DNA of 64,000 nucleotides from Aliiroseovarius zhejiangensis (GTDB taxonomy: Bacteria > Pseudomonadota > Alphaproteobacteria > Rhodobacterales > Rhodobacteraceae), in contig NZ_BNCH01000002.1 in the NCBI RefSeq assembly GCF_014656375.1, positions 558,001-622,000 on the forward strand, in the 5' to 3' direction. The stretch's first letter is position 1. Every line of letters begins with the position of its first letter. Made by a program: the position numbers and the translations under genes. Under the pieces are notes generated by a model, which made no database searches, was not told the origin of the DNA, and was given only the letters and a program-made list of their open reading frames with translations. Below are positions 24,899 through 33,355 of this stretch, in pieces.

Positions 24899-25654
24899 TT
24901 GGCGGATCAGAGGACGGACAATTCGGGCCCGCAACCAGAGATCGTGCTGGTGCGCCCGCAGATGGGGGAAAACATCGGGGCGGCGGCGCGTGCGATGCTG
25001 AATTTCGGGCTGGAGCGGATGCGGATCATTTCCCCGCGCGATGGGTGGCCGAACCCGTCGGCGGTGGCGATGGCGTCAGGCGCGGGCCGTGTGCTGGATG
25101 CCGCCGGGGTGTACGACACGCTGGCCGAAGGGGTGGGCGATTGCGACTATGTCTATGCGACCACTGCGCGGTCGCGCGATCTGGCAAAACCGATCCTCAG
25201 CCCCGAACGCGCGATGGAAGAGGCGCGCGCAATGCAGGCGGCGGGCAAGAAGGTTGCGGTGCTGTTCGGGCCAGAGCGCACCGGGCTGGAAAATGACGAG
25301 GTGGCGCGCGCCAACGCGATCATCTCGGTGCCGGTCAATCCTGGGTTTGCGTCGCTCAACCTGGCGCAATGCGTGTTGCTGACGGCCTATGAATGGCGTC
25401 GCCAGACCACCGAGGTGAACCACGAAATGATGGAATGGGCAGGATCGGACCGCGCGCAGGCCATCGAGATCGAGAAACTGGCCCAGCATTATGAGGTGCG
25501 GCTGGATGAAGCCGGGTTCTTCTTTCCGCCCACCAAAGCGCCGGTGATGAAAACGACGCTCAGGAATATGTGGAGCCGAATGCCGATGACCCGCGCGGAT
25601 GTGCAGATCTTCCACGGCATTCTGCGCCAGCTTTTGCGCGGCAAACAGGAGTGA
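24899..25654 (+). CDS. trmJ: tRNA (cytidine/uridine-2'-O-)-methyltransferase, TrmJ-like
   Basis: 251 aa, from a TTG at 24899 with AAAGGA upstream. SPOUT-class methyltransferase: motif 1 VLVRPQMGENIGAAARAMLN, motif 2 VAVLFGPERTGLENDEVARA, and motif 3 ISVPVNPGFASLNLAQCVLL, which form the trefoil-knot SAM site. TrmJ methylates the ribose of position 32 in the anticodon loop. The C-terminal helical tail (IFHGILRQLLRGKQE) is typical of the family. Its stop abuts that of convergent dsbB (TGATCA). Confidence 0.9.
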   Translation: MADQRTDNSGPQPEIVLVRPQMGENIGAAARAMLNFGLERMRIISPRDGWPNPSAVAMASGAGRVLDAAGVYDTLAEGVGDCDYVYATTARSRDLAKPILSPERAMEEARAMQAAGKKVAVLFGPERTGLENDEVARANAIISVPVNPGFASLNLAQCVLLTAYEWRRQTTEVNHEMMEWAGSDRAQAIEIEKLAQHYEVRLDEAGFFFPPTKAPVMKTTLRNMWSRMPMTRADVQIFHGILRQLLRGKQE

Positions 25655-26131
25655 TCAGGCCTTTCGCGTGGCGGCCACAACCCAGATGACCGCCAGACCC
25701 AGCGAACCGACGGCATTCAGGTTGGCCATGGTCAGGCCGAACATCTCCCACGGAATCTCGTCGCAGCGGATCAGGGGGGCGTCGTTGATCTTCGACAACA
25801 GGTCTTCGACCGACAGATCCGCGACACCGCCGCCGGAACAGGCCGCCGGACCTTCCCACAGCTTGCGTTCAATGCCTGAGTGATAAAACCCCAGCGCCGA
25901 GGTGGTCGCGGCGGCCAAAGCGCCCAGCCAGGCCAGCGCCCGTTGTTTGCTGGCCAGTGCCGCGCCCCCGATCACGATGGCGGCGGCGTGGGGCCAGCGT
26001 TGCCATAGGCACAGTTTGCACGGTGCATAGCCAAGCGCCTGAAAGACAAACGCACCGCCAAGGATCAGCGCCGACGATACGGCGGCAAGGGCGATAAGCT
26101 GTGTGGTTGAGAACCGGTCGAGAAGTTTCAT
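25655..26131 (-). CDS. dsbB: Disulfide bond formation protein B
   Basis: 158 aa. Four membrane helices; the periplasmic CKLC pair (residues 38–41, in GYAPCKLCLWQRWPHA) accepts electrons for the quinone, and the second-loop cysteines are Cys98 (PAACSGGG) and Cys122 (LIRCDEIPWE). DsbB re-oxidises the periplasmic thiol oxidase DsbA. Length fits the alphaproteobacterial DsbB group. The start codon overlaps the stop of the upstream YqaA-family gene by 4 nt, so the two membrane proteins share a transcript. Confidence 0.9.
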   Translation of the reverse strand: MKLLDRFSTTQLIALAAVSSALILGGAFVFQALGYAPCKLCLWQRWPHAAAIVIGGAALASKQRALAWLGALAAATTSALGFYHSGIERKLWEGPAACSGGGVADLSVEDLLSKINDAPLIRCDEIPWEMFGLTMANLNAVGSLGLAVIWVVAATRKA

Positions 26132-26706
26132 AGGTATTTCACCATATAGAAGCCGCCAAGCAGGATTACGACGAACAGGATGAACATCAGGCCCAATCGG
26201 CGTTCGATGAAGTCACGAATGGGGGCGCCGAATTTCCACAAAAGCGCGGCCACGATGAAAAACCGCAGGCCCCGCGCGATGAAGCTGGCCACCATGAAGA
26301 CGCCGAAGTTCAGTCCCGTCGACCCGGACAGGATCGTGATCACCTTGTACGGGAAGGGCGTCACTCCGGCGATCAGCACCGCCCAGGCGCCCCACTGGTT
26401 GTAGGTGTCCGCGAAATGGCCGAATTCATCCGTTTTGCCATAAAACTCCAGCACCGGATGACCCACGCTTTCGTAAAGGCCCCAGCCGATGAAATAGCCG
26501 AATGCGCCGCCGATCACCGACGCAATCAGAGCGATCCCGGCAATGGAAAAGGCGCGTGAGGGGCGGGCGATGATCATGGGGATCATCAGGACATCGGGGG
26601 GGATCGGAAAGACCGAGCTTTCCAGAAACGACACCACCGCCAGCGCCCAAAGCGCGTGGCGTGTGTCGGCCAGTCCCATCGTCCAGTCGTAAAGGCGCCT
26701 GATCAT
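26128..26706 (-). CDS. YqaA/DedA family membrane protein
   Basis: 192 aa. ESSVFPIPPDVLMIPM near the start and GVTPFPYKVITILSGSTGLN in the centre are the conserved re-entrant loops of the DedA/VTT superfamily (YqaA branch). Four to five hydrophobic segments follow, ending LMFILFVVILLGGFYMVKYL. Proteins of this superfamily move phospholipids or undecaprenyl phosphate across the membrane; the YqaA branch itself is uncharacterised. It is the first gene of a two-gene unit with dsbB. Confidence 0.88.
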   Translation of the reverse strand: MIRRLYDWTMGLADTRHALWALAVVSFLESSVFPIPPDVLMIPMIIARPSRAFSIAGIALIASVIGGAFGYFIGWGLYESVGHPVLEFYGKTDEFGHFADTYNQWGAWAVLIAGVTPFPYKVITILSGSTGLNFGVFMVASFIARGLRFFIVAALLWKFGAPIRDFIERRLGLMFILFVVILLGGFYMVKYL

Positions 26707-26869
26707 CTTCTTGTCCCGTGTTTTCGTTCACGAAACATGCGGCGTGGTCAAGGTCAAGGCACGTGTATGCTATCTTGTCTTGATACACGCCGAATGACCG
26801 GTAAACTCCTTGTGGAACCTATGTGTCTTTTGGGCGTTTTACGTAACGAGTGGACGGAGGGATATACTC

Positions 26870-27709
26870 ATGAAATGGCGTGGCCGGCGCGGAAGCCGAA
26901 ACATTGAAGATCGTCGCGGCATGGGCGGCACGGCGCAGGTCGGCGGGCTGGGTCTGCTGGCGGTGGTTGCCATTGGATATTTCCTTGGGGTTGATCTGAC
27001 GCCGTTTCTGCAAGGCGGTGGCACGCTGGCGCCGACCGGGGGCGGTGAAATCACCGAAGCCGACCGGCAGGAAGGCGAGTTTGTCTCGGTCACACTGGCC
27101 GACACTGAAGAGGTTTGGGACGATCTGTTCCGCACACAAGTGGGCGAACGCTATAATCCTGTGACGCTCGTGCTGTACAAAGGGGTGACGCAAAGCCCCT
27201 GTGGCGGGGCGTCAGGCGCGACCGGGCCGTTCTATTGCCCCGGGGATAGCAAGGTCTATCTGGACACGGCGTTTTTCACGACTCTGTCACGTCAGTTGGG
27301 CGCGCATGGCGATTTCGCCGCGGCCTATGTCGTGGCGCATGAGGTGGCACATCACGTTCAGAACGAACTGGGCATTCTGGGCCAGGCCAATTCGATCCGC
27401 CAACAGGTCAGCGAGGCCGAATCCAACGCGATTTCGGTGCGGATCGAGCTTCAGGCCGATTGCTATTCCGGCATATGGGCACGCGAGGCGCAGGCGCGGT
27501 TCGGCACGTTGGAGCGGGGCGACATCGCCGAGGCGATCAACGCCGCCCGCCAGATTGGCGACGACACCCTGCAAGCCAGCGCAGGTCGCGTACCGATGCC
27601 GCACACGTTCACCCATGGCACGTCCGAACAGCGCCAAAACTGGTTCTTGCGTGGCTATGAAAGTGGTGACATGCGCAGTTGCGATACGTTCTCGGCCGAC
27701 CGGCTGTAA
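26870..27709 (+). CDS. Neutral zinc metallopeptidase, YpfJ family
   Basis: 279 aa from ATG 26870, preceded by ACGGAGGG. A Lys/Arg-rich start and glycine-rich GMGGTAQVGGLGLLAVVAIG form a single N-terminal membrane anchor (about 20–40), after which the catalytic domain faces the periplasm. The zinc motif HEVAHH (about 158–163, VVAHEVAHHVQNELG) is of the HExxH type, and a downstream Glu in ELQADCYSGIWA supplies the third ligand. CGGASGATGPFYCPGDSKVY is another family mark. YpfJ-type substrates are unknown. Confidence 0.92.
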   Translation: MKWRGRRGSRNIEDRRGMGGTAQVGGLGLLAVVAIGYFLGVDLTPFLQGGGTLAPTGGGEITEADRQEGEFVSVTLADTEEVWDDLFRTQVGERYNPVTLVLYKGVTQSPCGGASGATGPFYCPGDSKVYLDTAFFTTLSRQLGAHGDFAAAYVVAHEVAHHVQNELGILGQANSIRQQVSEAESNAISVRIELQADCYSGIWAREAQARFGTLERGDIAEAINAARQIGDDTLQASAGRVPMPHTFTHGTSEQRQNWFLRGYESGDMRSCDTFSADRL

Positions 27710-27730
27710 GGCAGTGATTCTTTTTTGTCC

Positions 27731-27747
27731 GGTTCAGACTCTGAACC
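27731..27747. promoter_or_regulatory. Perfect 17-bp palindrome, possible operator or hairpin
   Basis: GGTTCAGACTCTGAACC: eight-base arms around one central base, 21 nt after the peptidase stop and just after a T6 run. It could be an operator for the TRAP operon downstream or an RNA hairpin (with a loop too tight to be stable). The gap 27710–28002 also has the 20-bp motif at 27780 and no gene. Confidence 0.4.
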
Positions 27748-27779
27748 ACAGAGCCGGTCGGGATGCTGGGAGTGTCCCT

Positions 27780-27799
27780 TATTTCATACGTTAAGTAAC
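27780..27799 (+). promoter_or_regulatory. 20-bp motif shared with the VOC gene upstream region at 59482
   Basis: TATTTCATACGTTAAGTAAC here; the same 20 bases with one C for T occur at 59482–59501. It lies 203 nt upstream of dctP. Candidate regulator-binding or promoter element; function inferred only from the recurrence. Confidence 0.45.
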
Positions 27800-28002
27800 G
27801 GAAAAACCTACGTGTTTATAAGGTTGTTGCGACCGCAACGAGTTTTGTTTACGAATCTTGCAGCGACAGGATCACAAACAAACCCGACCGCGCAGTCGAT
27901 AATTCTTGCGTGACGGCAAAGAGCCTGTTTTTAATTGATCATCGGTCGGGCGGGACACGTCCGGCACAGATCAGACACAGATCGCGTTTGGGAGGAAGCA
28001 AC

Positions 28003-29040
28003 ATGAAATTCACACTGAAAACTGCTTTTGTCGGCGTTGTTGCGCTGGGGCTGACCGCCGGGGCCAGCATGGCGCAAGAGGTCACGCTGCGCTGCCAGCA
28101 TTTCCTGCCGCCGAAAGGGTCGACGCCGCTCTATTTCATGACGCCCTGGGCCGAGAAGGTAGAGAAAGACTCCGGCGGACGGATCAAGGTCGAGCTGTAT
28201 CCGGCGATGCAACTGGGCGGCAAGCCTCAGGCGCTTTACGACCAGATCCGCGACGGCGTGATTGATTGCGGCTGGGCGCTGCCCGCCTACACGCCGGGCC
28301 GGTTCCCCGAAGCCGAAGCCTTTGAACTGCCCTTCATGACCAGCCGCGATGCCGAAGCATCGTCGAAAGCTGCGTGGGAGTTTTCGGAAAAATACCTGAT
28401 GGAACGTATGGGAGACGTCAAACTGCTGGCAACCCATGTTCATGGCCCCGGGATTGTCCATAAGAAGGGCGAACCTGTCATGGCGCTGGAGGATTTCCAG
28501 GGCTTGAAACTGCGCGGCCCGTCGCGTCAGGCCAATGCATTGCTTGAGACACTCGGCGCATCGCCTGTCGGCATGCCCATGCCGACGTTCCCTGAATCTC
28601 TGTCCAAAGGCGTTGTGGACGGGGGCGTGACACCCTGGGAAATCGTGCCGCCGCTGAAGCTGCATGAACTGGCTGACAGCCACACAGAATTCCCCGGTGA
28701 TCGTTCGCTTTATAACACGTTCTTCATCTGGGCGATGAACAAGGACACCTATGCAAACCTGCCGGATGACCTGAAGGCGGTGATCGATGCGAACTCGGGG
28801 CTTGAGACCTCGGGCTGGGCCGGTGCCTCTTTTGACAAAGGTGACGTGATCGGGCGCGAAATCGTGGCGGAATCGGGCAACAACATTCACCAGCTCGATC
28901 CTGCTGTCGTTGCCGAAATCCGTGCTCTGGGGGACAAGCAAACGGAAGCCTGGGCCGCGGACATGACGTCTAAGGGTCTGGACGGTGAAGGCATGGTGGC
29001 CATGGCCAAAGAGCTGGTCGCGAAATATTCCGACAACTGA
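28003..29040 (+). CDS. dctP: TRAP transporter substrate-binding protein (DctP family)
   Basis: 345 aa from ATG 28003, with GGGAGGAAGCAAC upstream. Signal peptide 1–24 (VGVVALGLTAGASMAQ). The mature protein begins EVTLRCQHFLPPKGSTPLYF and has the DctP-type PAMQLGGKPQALYDQIRDGV and LRGPSRQANALLETLGA; the Arg of LRGPSR normally grips the substrate carboxylate. It delivers an organic acid to the membrane subunits encoded next. The precise ligand cannot be told. A terminator separates it from dctQ, allowing excess binding protein. Confidence 0.92.
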   Translation: MKFTLKTAFVGVVALGLTAGASMAQEVTLRCQHFLPPKGSTPLYFMTPWAEKVEKDSGGRIKVELYPAMQLGGKPQALYDQIRDGVIDCGWALPAYTPGRFPEAEAFELPFMTSRDAEASSKAAWEFSEKYLMERMGDVKLLATHVHGPGIVHKKGEPVMALEDFQGLKLRGPSRQANALLETLGASPVGMPMPTFPESLSKGVVDGGVTPWEIVPPLKLHELADSHTEFPGDRSLYNTFFIWAMNKDTYANLPDDLKAVIDANSGLETSGWAGASFDKGDVIGREIVAESGNNIHQLDPAVVAEIRALGDKQTEAWAADMTSKGLDGEGMVAMAKELVAKYSDN

Positions 29041-29054
29041 TCGTTGAGGGACGT

Positions 29055-29089
29055 GGCTTCGGGCAACCAGGCGTGCCCGAAGCCTTTTT
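29055..29089 (+). terminator. Intrinsic terminator/attenuator between dctP and dctQ
   Basis: Perfect 11-bp stem GGCTTCGGGCA/TGCCCGAAGCC, 8-nt loop, followed by TTTTT. It lies 14 nt after the dctP stop. Partial read-through would give more binding protein than permease. Confidence 0.88.
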
Positions 29090-29163
29090 CTGTGCGCAGG
29101 CAATGTTCAGCTGCGCATCACCGGATGAAGGGGGCAGTTGTGGCAATCGCAAGGACAGCACAG

Positions 29164-29724
29164 ATGCGGGTGGGTCGCATGATGGAATTTGCCAGCCGCT
29201 GGATGGCGTATTCCGGTGGGGCAATCCTGGTCGCGATCGCATTGACAACGGTGGTCTCGATCATCGGTCGGACGCTTTCGGGCTTGGGCCTTGGCCCTGT
29301 CAAAGGCGATTATGAGATTGTTGAAATGGGATGTGCCGTCGCGGTTTTCGCCTTCATGCCATGGTGTCAGCTCAAACGCGGTCATGTGACCGTTGATATA
29401 TTCATTTCCAAGCTGCCGGACAGGATGCAGGCGATCCTCGGCCTGATTGGTGATCTGTTCCTGACTGGCGCGGCGTTTATCATTCTGTGGCGGTTGTGGC
29501 TGGGGTTTGGCGAGAAGTTTCCCTTCGGCTCGGAAGGGCTGCGCGCAGCACTTGGTATGGGCGACAAACCCTTCTTTCCGGAAAGCACCTATGAGCTTGA
29601 GATCCCGCTTTGGATCCCCTTCGGCCTGTGTCTGATCGGCGCGGCCTTTTTCCTGATCGTTGCGGCCTATTCGGTCTGGCGATCGTTCAACTGGGTGCTT
29701 GACGGCAAGGAGCAGCGGGTATGA
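29164..29724 (+). CDS. dctQ: TRAP transporter small permease subunit (DctQ family)
   Basis: 186 aa from ATG 29164, chosen for AAGGA eight bases upstream; in-frame ATG 29125 and GTG 29140 are alternatives. Four membrane helices: about 12–35, 50–68 (including the conserved VEMGCAVAVFAFMPWCQLKR, then GHVTVDIF), 85–110, and 148–172. DctQ is the small scaffold subunit that pairs with the large DctM channel. Its end overlaps dctM by 4 nt. Confidence 0.9.
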   Translation: MRVGRMMEFASRWMAYSGGAILVAIALTTVVSIIGRTLSGLGLGPVKGDYEIVEMGCAVAVFAFMPWCQLKRGHVTVDIFISKLPDRMQAILGLIGDLFLTGAAFIILWRLWLGFGEKFPFGSEGLRAALGMGDKPFFPESTYELEIPLWIPFGLCLIGAAFFLIVAAYSVWRSFNWVLDGKEQRV

Positions 29725-31073
29725 CCGGAATAGAACTGGCGATCGTCGCCTTTGCGCTGATGCTGCTTGCGATCTTCCTGCGCCTGCCGATCGGATTGGC
29801 GATGGGTCTGACCGGGTTTTTCGGCATCTGGTATCTGATGGGGCATCCGTCGGTGACGCTGAGCCAGCTCAAGACGCTGTCATACGACACGTTCTCAAGC
29901 TATTCGCTGTCCATTGTGCCGCTGTTTTTGCTGATGGGGCAGTTTGCCACCAAGTCCGGCATGTCCGGCGCGCTGTTCGAAGCGGCAAGCGATTGGCTGG
30001 GACACCGCAAAGGTGGCGTCGCCATGGCCGCCGTCGGGGCTTGTGCAGGCTTTGGCGCGGTGTGCGGGTCGTCGCTGGCGACGGCGTCCACGATGGGGCA
30101 GGTGGCCTTGCCCGAGATGCGAAAGCGGGGCTATTCCGACGCCTTGTCGACCGGGGTGCTGGCCGCCGGCGGCACGCTGGGCATCCTGATCCCGCCATCC
30201 GTCATTCTCGTGATCTATGCGATCCTGACCGAGCAGAACATCGTAAAGATGTTCATCGCCGCGCTGGTGCCCGGCATCCTTGCGGCGCTGGGTTACATGC
30301 TGACCGTTGCGGTCATGGTGCGCATCAATCCCGACAGCGCCACGACCGCAGAGCGTATGCCTTACGCGCATCGGTTCCGGACGTTGCTGTCGATCTGGCC
30401 GGTTGTTGTGATTTTTGGGCTAGTGATGGGTGGGATCGCCGCCGACTGGAACTGGGTGAAACCCGGGGTTCAGGCGCTGTTCACGCCAACCGAAGGCGCT
30501 GCTGTCGGTGCGGTGGCGACCGGGCTTTATGGCGTGATGACCGGCGGGCTGACCTGGAAAGGGTTTCTGGACAGCATCCTGTCGACCGCGCAGGCCACCG
30601 CGATGATCTTTTTCATCGTGCTGGGCGCGCAGATTTTCAACTCGTTCCTTGCCTTTACGCAAGCCCCGCAAATGCTGGCCGAATGGGTTTCGACACAGGG
30701 ATATGCGCCACTGGTGGTGCTGGCGATGATGCTTGTCGCCTATCTGATCTTCGGCTGCGTGATGGACAGTCTGTCGATGATCCTTCTGACGATCCCGATC
30801 TTCTATCCGATCATCGAAGTTCTGGATTTCGGTCTGACCCCGGAAGAGGCGGGCATCTGGTTCGGCATCCTGGCCCTGATCGTGGTCGAGGTCGGGTTGA
30901 TCACGCCGCCGGTGGGTATGAACCTGTTCATCATCAACTCGATGGCGCGCGACATTCCGATGTCCGCCACCTATCGCGGGGTGGCGCCCTTCGTGGTGTC
31001 CGACCTGATCCGCGTCGTGATCCTGGTGGCTTTTCCGGGCATCACGCTGTGGCTGGTCGGGGTGATGTTCTAG
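29721..31073 (+). CDS. dctM: TRAP transporter large permease subunit (DctM family)
   Basis: 450 aa with about twelve hydrophobic segments. Conserved DctM stretches include GLAMGLTGFFGIWYLMGHPS, PLFLLMGQFATKSGMS, GAVCGSSLATASTMGQVALP, AAGGTLGILIPPSVILVIYA and FTPTEGAAVGAVATGLYGVM. It forms the sodium-driven translocation channel; the conserved GTLGILIPPS loops line the transport site. Coupled to dctQ by ATGA. A compact three-gene TRAP system with no adjacent regulator gene, so control probably lies in the 293-nt upstream region. Confidence 0.95.
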   Translation: MTGIELAIVAFALMLLAIFLRLPIGLAMGLTGFFGIWYLMGHPSVTLSQLKTLSYDTFSSYSLSIVPLFLLMGQFATKSGMSGALFEAASDWLGHRKGGVAMAAVGACAGFGAVCGSSLATASTMGQVALPEMRKRGYSDALSTGVLAAGGTLGILIPPSVILVIYAILTEQNIVKMFIAALVPGILAALGYMLTVAVMVRINPDSATTAERMPYAHRFRTLLSIWPVVVIFGLVMGGIAADWNWVKPGVQALFTPTEGAAVGAVATGLYGVMTGGLTWKGFLDSILSTAQATAMIFFIVLGAQIFNSFLAFTQAPQMLAEWVSTQGYAPLVVLAMMLVAYLIFGCVMDSLSMILLTIPIFYPIIEVLDFGLTPEEAGIWFGILALIVVEVGLITPPVGMNLFIINSMARDIPMSATYRGVAPFVVSDLIRVVILVAFPGITLWLVGVMF

Positions 31074-31146
31074 GCGGATAAAATCGCCACGGTTGGGGCA
31101 AATCCTCGTTGACCTTGCCCCGGCGCTTGGGTAATTCCAACCCAGT

Positions 31147-31232
31147 GCCCAAGTGGCGGAATGGTAGACGCAGGGGATTCAAAATCCCCCGCCTTCACGG
31201 GCGTGAGAGTTCGAGTCTCTCCTTGGGCACCA
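31147..31232 (+). tRNA. tRNA-Leu (anticodon CAA)
   Basis: Begins GCCCAAGTGGCGGAATGG, ends CCTTGGGCACCA with encoded CCA. Acceptor stem GCCCAAG/CTTGGGC, anticodon stem GGGGA/TCCCC with loop TTCAAAA (anticodon CAA), a long variable arm (GCCTTCACGGGCG) as in class II tRNAs, and a GTTCGAGTC T-loop. It reads UUG codons. Confidence 0.95.
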
Positions 31233-31300
31233 CTCCGACGTCAGTTTGAACCGTCGCCAAATGGCGCGTGGTTTGGCGATCTGTCGCAAAGGACGGACCC

Positions 31301-32413
31301 ATGGAAAAAGACCCCCGAAAGCGTGCCGCCGACCTTCTGCATCTGCGCGGGCAGGGGTTGTCGAAAGGGGATCCGGTGGCACTGCCGCTTGTGTCCAGTT
31401 CGATGTTCCACCTGCCCGGAGACCCGGACGCGGCGGCGTCTTATGGGCGGGTCGATAATCCGACCTGGCAGGCGCTGGAGCACAGCCTTGCCGTATTGGA
31501 AGACGCGCCCTGTGTGGCTTTTCCGTCGGGTATGGCGGCGATTTCAGCCGCCCTGTTTGCCACGCTGACGGCCGGGCAAACGCTGCTAATCCCATCGGAC
31601 GGGTATTACGTCACCCGCCTGTTGTCGACGCGGTTCCTGTCGCAACTGGGAGTCCGGGTGATCCAGCGCCCGACGCTTGGCTTTGCCGAGGGCGGGTTTG
31701 ACGGCATCGATGTGGTGTTCATCGAAAGCCCCTCCAACCCGGGTCTGGACCTGTGCGACATCGCTGCGATTGCGGCGATGGTGCGCGCGGAAGGGGGGAT
31801 CACCATCGTTGACAACACCACCATGACACCTTTCGGCCAGCGCCCGCTGGCACTGGGGGCTGATCTGGTGGTGTCCTCTGACACCAAGGCACCCGGCGGA
31901 CATTCGGATGTGTTGATGGGGCATGTCGCCACGCGTGATGCCGCATTGCTCGAAGCGGTGCTGGACTGGCGCAAGATCTCGGGCGCGATCCCGTCTGCCC
32001 AAGCGGCGTGGCTGCTGCATCGTGGGTTGGAAACGCTTGAGGTGCGGTTTGATCGCATGTGCCAATCGGCTCAGACCATTGCCCAGACGCTAGAGGGGCA
32101 CAAGGCTGTGCAAGCGATCCGTTATCCGGGGCTGGCCAGTGACCCCGCGCATGATCTAGCCAAGCGGCAGATGCTGCGGTTCGGCTTTCTGATCGGCCTG
32201 ACGCTGGCCGACAAGGATCAGGCCGAGGCGTTCATCACCGCCAGCCGCTATCTGCGTCCCGCGACGTCATTCGGCGGCGTGCACAGTTCAGCCGAGCGTC
32301 GGATCCGGTGGGGCGATGATGTGGCCGAGGGGTTCGTGCGGCTGTCGGTTGGCTGCGAGCCGGTTGACCCGCTTCTGGATGACCTGTTGTCGTCACTGGA
32401 CAATCTGGCCTGA
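31301..32413 (+). CDS. Cys/Met-metabolism PLP-dependent enzyme (cystathionine gamma-lyase/beta-lyase type)
   Basis: 370 aa from ATG 31301, with AAAGGACGGACCC upstream. Motifs of the family: PLVSSSMFHLPG, YGRVDNPTWQALEHSLAVLE, CVAFPSGMAAISAALFATL (cofactor phosphate site), FIESPSNPGLDLCDI, DNTTMTPFGQRPLALGADLV, and the PLP-binding lysine in SSDTKAPGGHSDVLMG. The usual TKYxxGHSD is TKAPGGHSD, and the tyrosine of SYxR is kept as SYGRVDN. It likely cleaves cystathionine, or another C–S bond, to release cysteine or homocysteine. It lies just after the tRNA-Leu and is probably transcribed independently of it. Confidence 0.85.
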   Translation: MEKDPRKRAADLLHLRGQGLSKGDPVALPLVSSSMFHLPGDPDAAASYGRVDNPTWQALEHSLAVLEDAPCVAFPSGMAAISAALFATLTAGQTLLIPSDGYYVTRLLSTRFLSQLGVRVIQRPTLGFAEGGFDGIDVVFIESPSNPGLDLCDIAAIAAMVRAEGGITIVDNTTMTPFGQRPLALGADLVVSSDTKAPGGHSDVLMGHVATRDAALLEAVLDWRKISGAIPSAQAAWLLHRGLETLEVRFDRMCQSAQTIAQTLEGHKAVQAIRYPGLASDPAHDLAKRQMLRFGFLIGLTLADKDQAEAFITASRYLRPATSFGGVHSSAERRIRWGDDVAEGFVRLSVGCEPVDPLLDDLLSSLDNLA

Positions 32414-32629
32414 TGCGTGGCCTTTCGCGGGGAAAGTCCCCCGATGGAATCATTGGACAACCGGAAAACGCGCAGCGACATCGGCCCGACAACCCCAGAT
32501 AGAGAAGTGTGGCAGGGTAATGGCACGATACCGCAGATTTTACCCGTAATGGATGAAAACATTGGAAAAAATCGAGGATATCTTCATATTTTGGGCGCAA
32601 ATTGCTAGTAATAAAGTCATGTCGGAGGG

Positions 32630-33334
32630 GTGTCCGACGCGTATGTAAAGGTTTCAAAGTTGAGCTTGCGTGATATCAGGGTGCAGGAAAACACACCGAT
32701 CCATTGGAGCGGGTTGTCACCAATTTCACCGACACATGATCCGATGCGGGGGCGTCATTCGCGCGGGGGCATTGCGTCCTCGGGTGTGTCAGCCCACACG
32801 CGGGTTGAAACCCTGCGCGGGCCTGTGCATGCCCGTGACCTGCAGATCGGCGATCAGGTCAAGACACATCGGGGCGGCTATGCGACCCTGCGCTGGGTTG
32901 GCACATCGCGGCTGTCTGATCAGGGCGAACCCCCGATGCGCCGCACCTCGTTTGATGGCCGCGAAAGCACGACCCTTGTGACGCCGGATCAACTGGTGCT
33001 GATCACGCACCAGCAAAATGAACTCATGTTTGGCGCGGCCGAAGTGCTGTGCAGCGCGCGCGACCTTGCGGCGGTTGGGCTGTTCACACCGGATGAAACG
33101 GTAAATCCGACCTTCGTGCATGTGCTGTTCGACACCTATGAACTGCTGCATTGCGGTGATGACTGGGTTGAAAGCCTGCGGCCCGACATGGATCGGATCC
33201 GGATCGCTGACACGGACACGGCGGATGAGATCCTGACCCACCTGCCCAAGCTGGCCAGCCATCAGGCGCGCGCGGCCTATGTGCGCACGCGCCCCATCCT
33301 CGATGAACGCGAGGTTTCGCTTCTGTTCGCGTGA
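32630..33334 (+). CDS. Solitary Hint (hedgehog/intein-like) domain protein
   Basis: 234 aa from GTG 32630; the start is uncertain, since GGAGGGG lies almost against it. Residues about 56–190 form a Hint domain: VETLRGPVHARDLQIGDQVK, GYATLRWVG, then VTPDQLVLITHQQNELMFGA (the 'TPxHxL' block, with Gln in place of His) and VHVLFDTYELLHCGDDWVES. In alphaproteobacteria such domains often sit at the C-terminus of large secreted calcium-binding proteins; here it stands alone, with only a basic N-terminal tail. The canonical nucleophile Ser/Cys at the domain start is not clear, so self-cleavage is uncertain. It is convergent with the MobA-like gene. Confidence 0.75.
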   Translation: MSDAYVKVSKLSLRDIRVQENTPIHWSGLSPISPTHDPMRGRHSRGGIASSGVSAHTRVETLRGPVHARDLQIGDQVKTHRGGYATLRWVGTSRLSDQGEPPMRRTSFDGRESTTLVTPDQLVLITHQQNELMFGAAEVLCSARDLAAVGLFTPDETVNPTFVHVLFDTYELLHCGDDWVESLRPDMDRIRIADTDTADEILTHLPKLASHQARAAYVRTRPILDEREVSLLFA

Positions 33335-33355
33335 CGGCAGCAGCCGGACTGGTCG

